From contig KN832563.1 of NCBI GenBank assembly GCA_000827205.1, forward strand, positions 878,863 through 942,862: a DNA stretch of 64,000 nt, written 5' to 3'. The notes beneath the pieces are model-generated. The model saw nothing but the letters and a program-made list of their open reading frames with translations, did no database searches and was not told the DNA's origin. The DNA is from Plicaturopsis crispa FD-325 SS-3. Its lineage: Eukaryota > Basidiomycota > Agaricomycetes > Amylocorticiales > Amylocorticiaceae. Within the stretch, counting starts at the first letter, position 1. Every line of letters starts with the position of its first letter. Shown piece by piece: positions 48,619 through 59,479 of the stretch. The position numbers and the translations under genes were made by a program.

Positions 48619-50406
48619 CTAGTCATCGTAGTCAGAGGAGTCGTAATCCTCGTCCTCGCCGTAGGGATCATCGTCATCCGTTCCGTGACTCACAACGCCG
48701 TCCCAATCCACATCGTCGACAACTTTCTCCAGTTGATCCACCTGCTCGCCGCCGAAAAACATGCAATCTTCAATGGAAAGCCTCTCAAGCTTCGCATCGT
48801 GTTTTGCACGGCCCGTCAAGCATTTGCATAAGTTGCGTACGCGCACACCAGTGGGGTCTTCACCCTCAAAGCTCACGGAGGAAAACTCCAACTCCTTGAG
48901 CGCAGGAAGGAAGATGGCGCCTGGGGGCCTCGTCGAAACGTGGCCTTTTTTATGGCCCACACGAGCGTCGGGGTCCAGAGCGACTACGAGGCCCTTCGCA
49001 GCAGCGTCGGAGACCGCGACCTTGCGTATGAGGGTGCACTGACCGAATGTCGTTAACCACGCTGTCCCCGACATGCCTTCCATGTCCATGACCGATATGT
49101 TTTCTAGGTGGGACACCGACAGAGTTTTGCAGATCAAGGTAGCGAGCTTAGCGCTGTTGGCAGCGCCAGTCATGATGGGCCAGAAGTTCAATCGGAGGGT
49201 GAACTTTGGGGCATGCACGTGCTGAGACGCAGCCGGGTCTACATTGCTTTCGGTCCAGCCTCGAATTTCAAGTATGCGGTCTCCCGGAGTTAACTGAACA
49301 TCAAGGCTCCGCAATCGAGGACCTGACGTGCTGGATACCGCGAAGGTAGGCAGCATGTTCATCATGTCCGTTTTGACACCTTTGTTGAGCACGCAGTCCA
49401 TCGTGATAGCGGCGGTCGGGGAGAACAGAAGACGCTTCAGGAGCATACCACCCTCGCGGGCGCGAGACTTGATATGGACGGACGTGAGACGTGGCAGATC
49501 GACTGCCTCCTCAGAGACGTCAGAATTCTCTTCGCAGTATTGTATTGAGTCCTTGATTTCGAAGACGGTGAGCGACTCGGATGCTCTGCGTAGTATGGCA
49601 AGGATATCGGAGAGACTGAGTCGTGAGGCGACGGGAATAGCTTTTAGCTTCAGCACCTTGAGGTTATCGAGAAAGCGGGAGCCCCATGGGATGCTGCAGG
49701 AGCCGAGGGAGAGATTTCGTAGCATGGGATTTATCCCAGTGCAGAATGTCTCTGGAATATTGTACGGATTGTGATCAGGAACTTCCAACTCCAGACTCTC
49801 CAAGAGCGGTGCCGCTTTAGCGGCGAGGGGGTCGAAGACTCTTTCCATGCATCTCGCTGTCGATGTGAGGTGTAACATAGATACTCGCGAGATGTGAGTT
49901 AGAGCCAGCTCCAACGAAAGCTCCATGTTCTGCGTGGGATACGGAGTTGTAGACACGATCGTCAAAGGCGCGTCTTTGGACCGTGCAAGCAGTTCTTGGG
50001 TCCATTTCAGCGTCCTAGGAATGATATAGCTCCAGAACCGTGGGCAATCAAGAGCAACATCTCGCCAATGCCGGCAAACATATGTCACCTTGATCCATCT
50101 GGTATCGCGCTCGGGAGTGTGCATTGCTCGCCCGCAGAGGAACACCTCTGAGAGGATCTCGGGAGGCAGTCTAGAGATGAGGGCGAACTCATTACGACGA
50201 GTTTTGAAGGCCCAAATGGATCGCTCGAGTGCCGCAATTTCGTTGTCGACATGCTGCCGCGCGGCGTCGACTACGTCTGATTTGCTGAATGCGGACACGA
50301 CGTCCAGGTTGAAAGGTATCGAGTCGGGGCTTGATGTTTCCTTTATGGCTCGCTACTCAGTACAGGCCCTCAAGTACTGGAGGAAGACGCGAGTCCGCCG
50401 CACCAT
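48619..50406 (-). CDS. F-box protein C (WDG-tail family)
   Basis: Proposed as the ATG at 50406-50404, a 63-nt intron (50403-50341, GTGCGGCG...CATAAAG) and one exon 50340-48619, giving 574 residues. It opens ETSSPDSIPFNLDVVSAFSK. The F-box core RLPPEILSEVFLCG and the signature VCRHWRDVALDCPRFWSYII follow. The leucine-rich body is close to B throughout. The tail reads DDVDWDGVV and then an acidic run, EDEDYDSSDYDD. The Plavaka-type transposon begins 421 bp upstream of the start codon. A probable SCF adaptor with unknown target. Confidence 0.83.
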
Positions 50407-50827
50407 GCTTTCTACTATTATGTAGGGCTGATACGAGGAACAAAAACTGCAATGAATACCCGCGCCAGTCACGCATTATTTTGTAGCTCGCCTACCTGTT
50501 CAGTGTTTGGTAGGGTAATGGAGGTCTTCGCAAGCAAAGTCAGAAAGGTCGAGGAGTGAGTATGCGATGATGGACGTCAGAAGGAAGAGTTGCCACCGAA
50601 TTCAAACACGCGATGCCTTTGACGGGCCTCGCCCGGTCACAAGCTTGAAGTTCGACGACGTTCAGTACAAGAGGATGCTTACTACTTACACTGATAGTGC
50701 TGGTATGCACTACTTAGTCTCCCCGAATTGCAGCATAGTTTGCAATAATTCTTGCCAATGAGGACAGCATAAACTTCTCTCTCCGGACCTACTAAATAGG
50801 ACAAGTTCGTGATCATGATACTTTGTT
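50407..50827. other. Upstream region of F-box C, up to the transposon end
   Basis: 421 bp holding the presumed promoter of F-box C. No gene or repeat recognised. The right limit is the left inverted repeat of the transposon. Confidence 0.45.
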
Positions 50828-50862
50828 CATCAGCAAAACCGAAGGTGTCTTACCAGTCTTGT
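50828..50862 (+). repeat. Left terminal inverted repeat of the transposon
   Basis: It begins CATCAGCAAAAC and contains CCAGTCTTG about 23 bp in. The same order appears on the minus strand at 59433-59395. Short CTTGTGCAAGAC and CTTGCACAAG words follow just inside, forming small palindromes. No gene overlaps it. Confidence 0.8.
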
Positions 50863-51399
50863 GCAAGACGGATAAGACAGACAAGTGCACAAGATTTCAA
50901 TCTTGGTGCAACGCGGGTACCGATCTTGTTAAGAGCGAAAAATATTGCATAAGACAACTAAGAGTGCGAAATCTTGCACAAGCTCGAACAAGATTGCCCA
51001 TACTACAAGACATCCCAGATTCCGAAATTCGGTAAACAGGTTGCATTTACGGTACTAGATTACACTGCCAGCATAGTACACGAATCACAGAGTGGTACTA
51101 GTAGTAGAATAGCATTGAAAGCTGTGACGACTCGGAATACTGAGCTGAAGAGCATAGGTAGAATGATGTAGAATGATTAAGAAATTACCATCGGTACGAG
51201 GAGAACGTGTAGGTACTCGGGTGTGATGAAAGTCGGATGGGATGGCACCGAACTGGAAAAGGGTGTGACGAGCGAGCCAGTCGTCGATCCTAGCGGTATG
51301 ACGCATGGATGGGAAGGTAAAAACAGATTTCCTAATAGAGTTCAAGTCAGCACAATGCACGGAGACAATGCATGGAAAACTTGCGAAGATTATGTGCCG

Positions 51400-54300
51400 C
51401 TACTCCTGGTCGGACGTAGACGACACGGATACACCGTCGTCTTCATCGAGTGGAGCATCCTCCGGTGCCGCGACGCTTGCAGGCGCTTCCGAATCCAATC
51501 GCGTAGACTTAGTGAAAGCCCGAGCATCGGTGATGAGACGCTCCCATTTGCTATCCGTGAGGTTACGAGCCTTGCCAGCATACGCAAGAGCAACGTTGCT
51601 CCAACGTCCCTCGCTAAAATCCTTTTTGGCCTCCTCAGCATCGAATTTTCCGCTTGCCCAGATACGGAGAGCACGTTCAACCTGAGAGAACTTTAGTCGA
51701 GAGAAAAAAGAAGTACTAGGGAGTGCTCACAGCAGCCGTGGAGATACACAACACACCGATGGGACGGCCAAAGTCGGCGATTGACTTCTGCGCAATGTTG
51801 AGGTATGCCGAGAATGTTCGCAGCACTATCTCTGACCTAAATGTGCCCTTGCGTCGCTAGGAAGAGCTCCTTTAGTAAGTTACGGACACGTTAAAGCAAG
51901 ATCTACGAACCTCAGGGTCAAGCCACATCAACCGCCTGGATCGAGATTGGTGGGCGCTTTCGGGCTTGCGGTCGTCGGGTCCAAGCATGTACGCCACGAA
52001 TTTGGCACGCTCCTCGGGTGTGGAATACAGCGGATCCGAATGCCAATACAACTCTACAGCTGCTGTTGCAGCATCCTTCAGTGAGCTATGAAATTCATAA
52101 CCTCGCTGGAGGGCCTGTATGTGAAGTGAGCTAACAGGGAGAGGCTAATGTGAGATGTGGAAGCAAACTCGCCACGTAGATAACGGGCCCGTTCAACGTT
52201 ACTTGCTCATGAATGTTGGGGAAAATTGCATCCCAGATCTTCTGAACATCGTCAGCTAGTCCTGGAACCGAGCGCAAGTTCCAACCGCTAGTCTGGAAGG
52301 TAGCGGCATAGGCGGTGAAGGAAGGGACAAAGAGGGAGCGCCAGGTTTGTAGTCCGTTGTAGTCGAGAGGAAGGTCGGAGTTTTTGAAGCGATGGGCGGT
52401 AGAATTGCGGCTGGAAACAGCCTTACCTTTCGAGGAGCTTGCTGCGCCTTGATCGCCCTCGCGGTGTGGCAACCTGGGCTCAATCTTGACAGCCATCTTG
52501 AAGGCTGGAGTTAGACTGTCAATGCGCAAAGGTCAAGACTGACGCCGACTCACCTGGGATGTCTCGCGCTTGACTACCACGGTCCCCTTCCCTCCCTTCC
52601 CTATGACATTATTTTTCGTTGGAAAATCACAGTCATGATTCTCGGTACTCACTCTTCAGTATTTCTGTGATCCTGACGTGATCTTGCTGTGGTTTTGGTG
52701 TGGTCCTTTCCGTGGTCCTGCGTAATCCTGGTCTGTGGTCCTCGGTCGCGCGCGCCACCTCAGCTCGGCTATTTCGACCGATTAGGACTTTTTTCCCGCG
52801 GCCTCCCAAAACGGGAATGTGGCTGAGCGCAAACGGTAAGTGCAATGGCTTGTAAATACTCGAAATAAATTTGTAACTCTCTTCCACAACACTCTGTCAG
52901 CAATATATCTTGTACAGGGGCCGTATAGGGCTAACCTGACATTCCTACAAGATTATAATAGAAAAAAGTGGCAGCAGAAGCTCGTTATTGAGCAAGGAGC
53001 ATGAAAATCTGAACTGGCTCTGTTCACTCAGGCTCCCTCGAAAGGAATTGCCCTGCAGATTGTTACAGGCATTTGCGTGTACTTGCAGAAATGTACACAA
53101 TACATAGGATATGCATACAAGCATTTCAAGAATAGTTGTATTCCTGTGAAGCCTAATAAAGGCCTATTACAGCAGAAACATAACCTCTTACTGATGAAGC
53201 GCACATAAACTCTGCTAGAACAAGAGGGAGAAGGTAGTGAAAATATCTCAAATGAATTATATGCAGTTATATAGGTGCTTAGAACGTCTCTGTGATAGCT
53301 ATACCAGCGACCGGACTGAGAGGAGGCCAGGAGGTGGCGCGTTGGCGGATGCCCGGAACCTCCGGCGACTATCTTCCAGAAATGGTATCCTATGTAATCC
53401 GGAAGGTTAGCCGAACCGACCTCGACTGACGACTGAGGACCTGCGACCGAGGACAAACAAAAACAACGAAAACTAAATTTATACTTCCCACCTTTTCCCG
53501 CCTTCAACTGCAATGCTTCACGCTCAACGAACCCGTCATCCTCGTCAAGGTATCCGCCGAACTTGACCCCGTCGTCATCCGATGATTCGACTTGAGACAA
53601 TGCGGAGGATCGTGGCTGTGCGGTACTCGATGCGGAGCCCGCGGAAGGTGCAGACGATGAGCGTGGAGATGTTGTCGCGCCAACTATATCGCGCCAATTC
53701 TTCTTGAGACCGCCGATAGTAGGTGTCGTTCCTTTCTTCACTTTCTTTGTGTCTTTTTTCACACTGACCGACACATATATTAGCAGAATCCTTGAACAGA
53801 ATGAAAGCACGGACCTTTCCATCACCTCGCCGTCTTCATTTTTACGCTTGCGAGCGATGGGATCGACCCTACCCGTGGCGTCGTCAACTCTATCATATTC
53901 TCCCTCAGGGCGCGTACTAAGCGATTCAATTTGATCGCGAAGCAGTTTTCCGGCGTCTTTTTTCGTGGGTTTCTGAGCAGGTATAACACTCCGATGTTAA
54001 CAGTAGAACGAGCACTAATCTGGCGACTTACTTTGTAGCTGCTCTTTGTAGGCTTCTTGAAAACACGCAGCAATTCCAATTCATCTTCATCAACGTCCAT
54101 AGCCTCTCCTTTGTGTGAGCCATCGGACTCGGATGTGCTATCCTTGTTGCCGCTGTCAGGTTCGTAGTCCCCCGACTCGTCCTCGCTGATCTCGTCAAGT
54201 TCATTACGGTCAATATTTCCGCCCAGATGAGTGTCCACGGGCTCGTCCTCGCTCTCTGGGGGCACGCTGGCACCTCCGGTGCCCTCAGATCCTTCATAGT

Positions 54301-54613
54301 CCGTGCCATCCGCGGCAAGAGTGTTCTCCAGGGCTGCATTTTCATCCTGCTTCGCATCTGTGGCTCGTAGTTGCCGCTTTGAGGCACTTGTTCGCTCCGT
54401 GACAGGCGTGGTCACTTGCGCTTCTGCGAGCTGGAGCTGCGCTCTGAGGTCAGCAATTCGCTTTACCTTCGCATCATGCTCCGCCTTGACAGCTTCTTGT
54501 TCCTTCTTCTTTGTAGCCTTTTCCGCTGCGACCTGCTCAGAGGTGCGTCTGGCACGAGGTTTCGCGATAGCTCCAGGCGTTTTAGAGGTGTTATTAGCTC
54601 GTGTAGAGACCAT
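51400..54613 (-). CDS. Transposon passenger gene, unknown function
   Basis: Eight exons join in frame to 663 residues: 54613-54032, 53972-53815, 53763-53492, 52600-52554, 52496-52176, 52114-51911, 51856-51731 and 51681-51400. The N-terminal half is charged. It has a Lys/Ala/Glu helix (about 25-65), an acidic stretch rich in SEDE and DSGN words (about 115-180), and Lys-rich patches such as KKDTKKVKKG that could bind DNA. The C-terminal half is better folded, with LDYNGLQTWRSLFVPSF, IWDAIFPNIHEQVT, YEFHSSLKDAATAAVE and AVERALRIWASGKFD. It resembles an uncharacterised family expanded in Agaricomycetes; I assign no function. Intron 3 is 891 nt, far longer than the others. The start codon is 236 bp from the divergent transposase ATG. 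Confidence 0.75.
52601..53491 (-). other. Oversized intron with possible small inserted element
   Basis: An 891-nt intron in the passenger gene, where the other introns are 46-65 nt. Donor GTGGGA and acceptor CATAG keep the reading frame (AGKGKGGKGTVVV). Inside, a 12-bp inverted repeat GTCCTCGGTCGC lies at 52738-52749 and, as complement, at 53443-53454. The words GTGGTCC are repeated three times at 52700-52740. This could be a small non-autonomous element of about 0.7 kb, but 12-bp arms alone are weak evidence. Confidence 0.4.
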
Positions 54614-54849
54614 TATGAAGGTGAGATAGATCTGTCCGGAGTAGTTTGGAGTTGAAGTTGAAGAGGATTGTAGCGCAGAGTCGCCGCAGACCGATGAATT
54701 TTTCCAATTGATGTCGGAATAAATCGGACAAGTCCGCACGCCGCAGCCACTGTATGATTGGCAACACGACGAAGGTGAAGTCCGAGCGTTCCCCTCTGTT
54801 CCAAACTCGCTCCCGACTGATTGCACGACTTTGCAGTCGACAAAGGATA
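54614..54849. promoter_or_regulatory. Bidirectional promoter of the two transposon genes
   Basis: 236 bp between the divergent start codons of the passenger gene (54613, -) and the transposase (54850, +). It must serve both, giving them linked expression. No clear TATA box was seen. Confidence 0.5.
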
Positions 54850-57800
54850 ATGCCCCGCCACTCATATAGACCACGCACCTTGAGATGCCCCTCTCGAGGA
54901 TGCAACCGCTTATTTGCGAGTGCAGCAGGCCGTACACAGCATTTTAACTCGGCACACACAGCGGCACCGTCTCCTCCGCCTTCTCCTCCACCACCTCCGC
55001 CCGGTTTCCATTTTCCCAATCCTCAAGACATGCCCCTGGGACTTGACGAGAATGATTTAGGACGGGCCTCGCACAGCCCGCGCGCACGCTCAGACCCGCC
55101 AGATCAGGCGGGTAGAGATTTTCATCCCTCGATTTACGGTGAGCCTACTTGTGTCTCGTTCCGCTTGTATCCATTAACAAGATTCCTTTGCAGGTCAACC
55201 GTGCAACGAACACGGCATACCTCTCGCCCCCAATGCTCCTCCAGCTCCACGCAATCCCAATTTATCTCAATCTGATTGGGCGCCGTTTGATGATCGTGTA
55301 CAATTTGAGTTGTCCGAGTTCCTTTTTACCAAGGTGGAGATGTCACAGAACAACATCCACACCCTCATGGAACTATGGGCAGCATCGTTATTGCCCCACG
55401 GCGGCCACCCGCCACTCTCCGGACATCACGACATGCACACAAAGATCGACAATATCCCTCACGGAAATGTCCCGTGGCAGTCATTCTCCGTCACCCCCGC
55501 TGACAATGTTGCTGCCGATTCACCAAGCTGGATGCATGCCGAGTATGACGTCTGGTTTCGCGACCCTCGCGAGGTCGCGCGTGTAATGCTAGACAACCCG
55601 GATTTTGAGGGTGAGCTAGACTACGGACCATACCGTGACTTCGACAAGAACGGAAACCGGGTCCTTAAGGACTTCATGTCGGGGGATTGGAGCTGGCGTC
55701 AAGCGGTGCGTTTTCGGTTTTTCTATCCGTTACGCTCCGTTACGCAGTGCTCATTTCTGGATAGGATAAAATCGCGGAGGATCCTGCGAACGATGGCGCG
55801 GTGTTTGTGCCAGTGATCCTCGGTAGCGACAAGACTACCGTGTCTGTCGCAACGGGGCAAAACGAGTACTATCCCCTGTATTTCTCACCCGCCAATTTGC
55901 ACAATAATGTGCGCCGCTCGCACCGGAACTCGGTGATTCCAATTGGGTTCCTCGCGATTCCGAAGTGTAAGTTGTGCCAGCAATCCCCTCTACATTAACT
56001 AACAGTGTCCATCCTAAAGCGGAGCGCAAGTACGACAATGACCTGGCATTTCGCAAATTCCGACGCCAGCTATTTCATGCGTCTGTTTCCGCGATCCTAC
56101 AGACACTGAAACCTGGCATGACTACCGCCGAAGTGTTCCGTTTCCCTGACGGTCACTTTCGGCGCGTGATATTTGGACTTGGACCATACATAGCGGACTA
56201 CCCAGAGCAAGTTTTACTGGCTGGTGTTGTCCAAGGGTGGTGTCCACGGTACGTCCCGTCGTCGTATATGGTATGCTTCACTTCTTTGAACATAGCTACA
56301 TCGTAGCTGTACGGCTATGCCGGATGACCTCGACGGTGAAGGAGGGCCGCGATCGCAACGCCTCACAGATGAGCTTGTTGCGAGTTTTGACCCGGCACTG
56401 CTCTGGGACGCGTACGGTATTGTCGCCGACGTTATCGTGAGTCGGAGATCCTTGATCGCTATTGCAACTTGCGTGACGGTCGCTCTTAACAGCCTTTTAC
56501 GAACGACTTCCCTCGTGCGGACATCCACGAGCTCCTTGCACCTGATCTGCTACATCAAATCATCAAGGGTACTTTCAAAGACCACCTCGTCACCTGGGTG
56601 GGGGACTATCTCATTGCGGAGCATGGGGAAAAGCGTGGCAACGAGATCCTGGATGATATTGACCGACGGTAGGCACAACCTGTCATGTTCTGTTGACGCA
56701 ATACTAAATAGAAGGTGTAGCATTGCTGCTACCCCGTCCTTCCCCGGCCTACGGCGTTTCCCTCAAGGCCGTCGTTTCAAGCAGTGGACGGGTGACGATT
56801 CAAAGGCATTGATGAAGGTGAGCTTGAATCATAAAGCATGCGATGTCCAAATCATGCTTACAGCCATCGCTATGCAGGTCTATCTCCCTGCTCTTGTTGG
56901 CTATGTTCCGTCGGAAATGGTCAAGTGCCTCAGCGCGTTTCTAGATTTCTGTTATCTCGTGAGGCGCTCGGTTCATACTGTCAGCACACTGGATGCTATC
57001 GATGATGCCCTACGTCGCTTTCATGAATATCGTACCGTCTTCGAAGGCGTCCGTCCGAGCGGCTTTTCTCTACCTCGACAGCACTCTCTTGTTCATTACC
57101 GGCAGCTCATTGTCCAGTTCGGGGCGCCAAACGGCCTATGCTCCTCAATCACAGAGTCGAAGCATATCAAGGCAGTAAAGAGGCCGTGGCGACGTTCCAG
57201 CCGCTTCAACTTGAAAGCCCTTGGTCAAATGCTGGTCACCAACCAGCGTCTCGACAAGCTCGCTGCTGCGCGCGTGTACTTTACCGAGCGCGGTATGCTC
57301 TCTGGGTCTGCTTACACCGATGCTCTTGCGCGTCTTGAAGAGCTTTTCTCCCAAAGTCGCAGCCCTAGTGCTGCACCGGATGCCGGCAATGCTGCACCTC
57401 GGAGGCCGCATAGTCCGAGTGGAGAGGGTGATGGTGATGATGAGGCCGTCGACGTAGAGGGCCCGACGGTCCTTGGGTTTGTTAGAATGGCACGCACTCC
57501 CCGTGAGTTCTATAATGGATCACAGTCCGAGTTGTGCTTGACTAATCTCTTTGAATTTAAAACCTCGTAGCCTGTATCCTCGAGCCGTTCATGACCTTGC
57601 CCGCGCCATCGGACACCCCCAGCTGCCCACACTTATCCGACTCTTTCTGCACGACCAACTCAACCCGGATGCCGAGCACCCTGCTGAGGGGGTGCATCTC
57701 AGTTCTTGCCCCAACTTTGAAGGACGTTGTGAGGATCAGAACCAGAGGTTCACTAAACTGTCGCGTTTCGGCGGAGCGGGTTCTGCGGACTCGCTGAGAC

Positions 57801-59268
57801 GATCGCGAAGGGAGGAGACGAGGGGTGGAGTCGCGGTTGGAGTCGCGAGTGGGCGGAGGAGGCGAGATGAAGCCGCGGTGAAGTGGCGGAGGTGAGGAGA
57901 GGAAGTGGACAAGTCGCGGGGACGCCGCGGCTCGGACAGAGAGAAGTTAAGGCTAGGAGAGACGAAGGGATGAGTCGCGGGGACGCCGCGGCTCGGAGCG
58001 AGAGAGGTTAAGGCTAGAGAAGAGGTAAGTCAGTAGTTAGACGCGTTTAGAGAGGAGCCCAGCGACGGGAGAGCGAGAAAGGAAGCTAGTCAGTATAGTT
58101 AGAGAGCCGAGCGACGGGAGGAGAGAGAATCAAGCAGAGAGGTTAGATAAGGGGGCAGATAAGAGGTCCGGGACTAGAGTCAACCGGGTAAGGCGCGTAG
58201 GAGCGAGAGGTGAGGAGGGGACGACGAGACGAAGTCGCGAAACGCAGTTTAGTGAGATAAACGCAATTTAAAGTCTAAGGAGTATGTACATCGTCGAGAG
58301 GTATTTATACGAGTGAAAAACAAGAAAGGGGAGAATGTCCAAAAGGATATAAAGGCACGGTGTCGTCCTTGAGGCGGCAACGTGTACGACGGTGCCGGAG
58401 GGGCTGGCGATACGCGAGGACGACTCCTCGTTCAGTTTCCGTTGTTGGCGTTAGTCGCGGCGGGCGTAGGGTCGACGTGCATTGCCTTTGATGCGAGTGA
58501 TACACGTGTCGGTGATACGCGAGACTTCAGGTCGGCGGGTCGCGTGGGTCACGGGGGCGCGTGTTGATGGTTTGATCGCATGGCCTTTCCGTCGGCAGCG
58601 GACCGGTCCGAGGGGAGCGTGCGGTCCGATGTCGTGATGTTCAGTCGTTATCGGAGTCGCGCGGTTCGTAGTGGCGGTTCGTGCGTCCGATCGTTGTGCT
58701 GGTTCGCGAGTCGCGTCTCGTGGTAGCGCGGCTTGGAGAGTTCGCTGGTACGGGTCGTGACAGACGTGTCCGTGTTTTCCACTCGGCGTATGCCACATTT
58801 TATGCACCGAGTGATCCCTCTGGTGTCGGGGGCATGCGTCGAGAGGTCATTCGCTCGACACCGTGCTGGCGAGGCAAGCATGCACGGCGGGATTGTGTCT
58901 TTGCCGAGAGAGACCGTGCTGTCCCAGGGATACGAGGTTTGCATGTCCTTCGAGTTCTTCTCCTATTTTCCTTCACTTTCAACAATACCCTTTATCCGTG
59001 TGCATTGGTTGGATGGTTTTCGTTGGTCGGGGATGCCCCAGACGCAGACACGGGGCTGTGGACCGTTGAGCCGGATCTCAACAACAGAGGTGACCGCGAC
59101 ATCTCCGTCGTGCACCTTGACTCTATTATGCGCAGTGCACATTTGATACCAGTCTTCGGAGACCGTCCTATACCTATTGATTTTCATCCTAGCTATTCTC
59201 TTGATTGCTTTGACTCGTTCTATGTAAATAAATGGGCGGATCACCACGCCCACGAAATTATTTTTTGA
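54850..59268 (+). CDS. Plavaka-like transposase with N-terminal C2H2 zinc finger, interrupted by a solo LTR
   Basis: Starts at the ATG 54850 (MPRHSYRPRTLRCPSRGCNR). A C2H2 finger (C-x4-C-x12-H-x4-H) spans about residues 13-36. A Pro-rich linker follows, then the transposase core: PVILGSDKTTVSVATGQNEY with a likely catalytic Asp, NSVIPIGFLAIPK, and APDLLHQIIKGTFKDHLVTW, as in TNP2/CACTA relatives. Introns of 50-60 nt lie at 55139-55193, 55706-55764 and about 55971-56020, 56250-56306, 56437-56492, 56670-56720 and 56818-56880. After 57541 the family-like sequence (YPRAVHDLARAIGHPQLPTL) continues to 57727. It is then broken by the LTR at 57728-58762. The C-terminal part (FYAPSDPSGVGGMRR, VNKWADHHAHEI) lies at 58768-59268. 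It would cut and paste the element by binding its ends; this copy is disrupted. Confidence 0.8.
57728..58762 (-). mobile_element. Solo LTR of an LTR retrotransposon (fossil)
   Basis: 1,035 bp, oriented on the minus strand, beginning TGTCACGACCC and ending CCTCACA, so with TG...CA termini. It is flanked by a perfect 5-bp target duplication, GACGT, at 57723-57727 and 58763-58767. No internal retroelement genes accompany it. That fits recombination between two LTRs having removed the rest. A TATA-like box (TATAAATAC on the minus strand, about 58302-58310) is where an LTR promoter would be. It contains a roughly 61-bp tandem duplication (57912-57936 and 57973-57997 share AGTCGCGGGGACGCCGCGG). Ty3/Gypsy is the likely superfamily, by inference only. 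It is younger than the transposon it sits in. Confidence 0.85.
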
Positions 59269-59394
59269 GCCATGTTTGCCTTTATCTACTCCGAGTCAGG
59301 TCGTCTCATCGCATCTTGTATCCCCTCTTGAAGCATACTTGTCTAGTCTTGTCACCAGCTTATGGACTTGTGAGTCTTGTACAAGACCGGCAAG

Positions 59395-59433
59395 ACTAGC
59401 AAGACTGGCAAGTCATTCTGAGTTTTGCTGATG
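59395..59433 (-). repeat. Right terminal inverted repeat of the transposon
   Basis: Read on the minus strand from 59433 it begins CATCAGCAAAAC and has CCAGTCTTG inside, matching the left end. CTTGTACAAGAC and repeated GCAAGACTA/GCAAGACTG words lie just internal. It lies 46 bp from the carboxylesterase stop codon. Confidence 0.8.
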
Positions 59434-59479
59434 TTTGCCTAAACTGTGACTCGCTTTAAATGCAGCGTCCCTGCTGAGG

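Larger units (their letters stand above)
50828..59433 (+). mobile_element. Plavaka-type DNA transposon with TIRs, two genes and a nested solo LTR
   Basis: Both ends carry an inverted repeat starting CATCAGCAAAAC, followed by a partly matching segment that includes CCAGTCTTG. The left copy starts at 50828 and the right one ends at 59433. Just inside both ends are many short CTTG and CAAG words in both orientations (50850-51000 and 59330-59415), the subterminal repeat pattern seen in CACTA-like elements. The interior holds a zinc-finger transposase gene (+) and a second gene (-) with a shared promoter. The target duplication is not clear: only TT flanks both ends exactly. Total length is 8.6 kb, or about 7.6 kb without the later LTR insertion. 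Because that LTR sits in the transposase gene, this copy is probably no longer autonomous. The family name is from memory of Agaricomycete transposases. Confidence 0.8.

Noticed and set aside
50821-50830. TTTG at both sides of the transposon as a 4-bp target duplication
   Set aside because: The left copy leaves two extra bases (TT) outside the repeat while the right copy abuts it directly, so the match is not symmetric.
57740-58760. Minus-strand open frames such as 58451-58807 and 58648-58944 as genes
   Set aside because: They lie wholly inside the solo LTR and have Arg/Thr/His-rich, non-protein-like composition.
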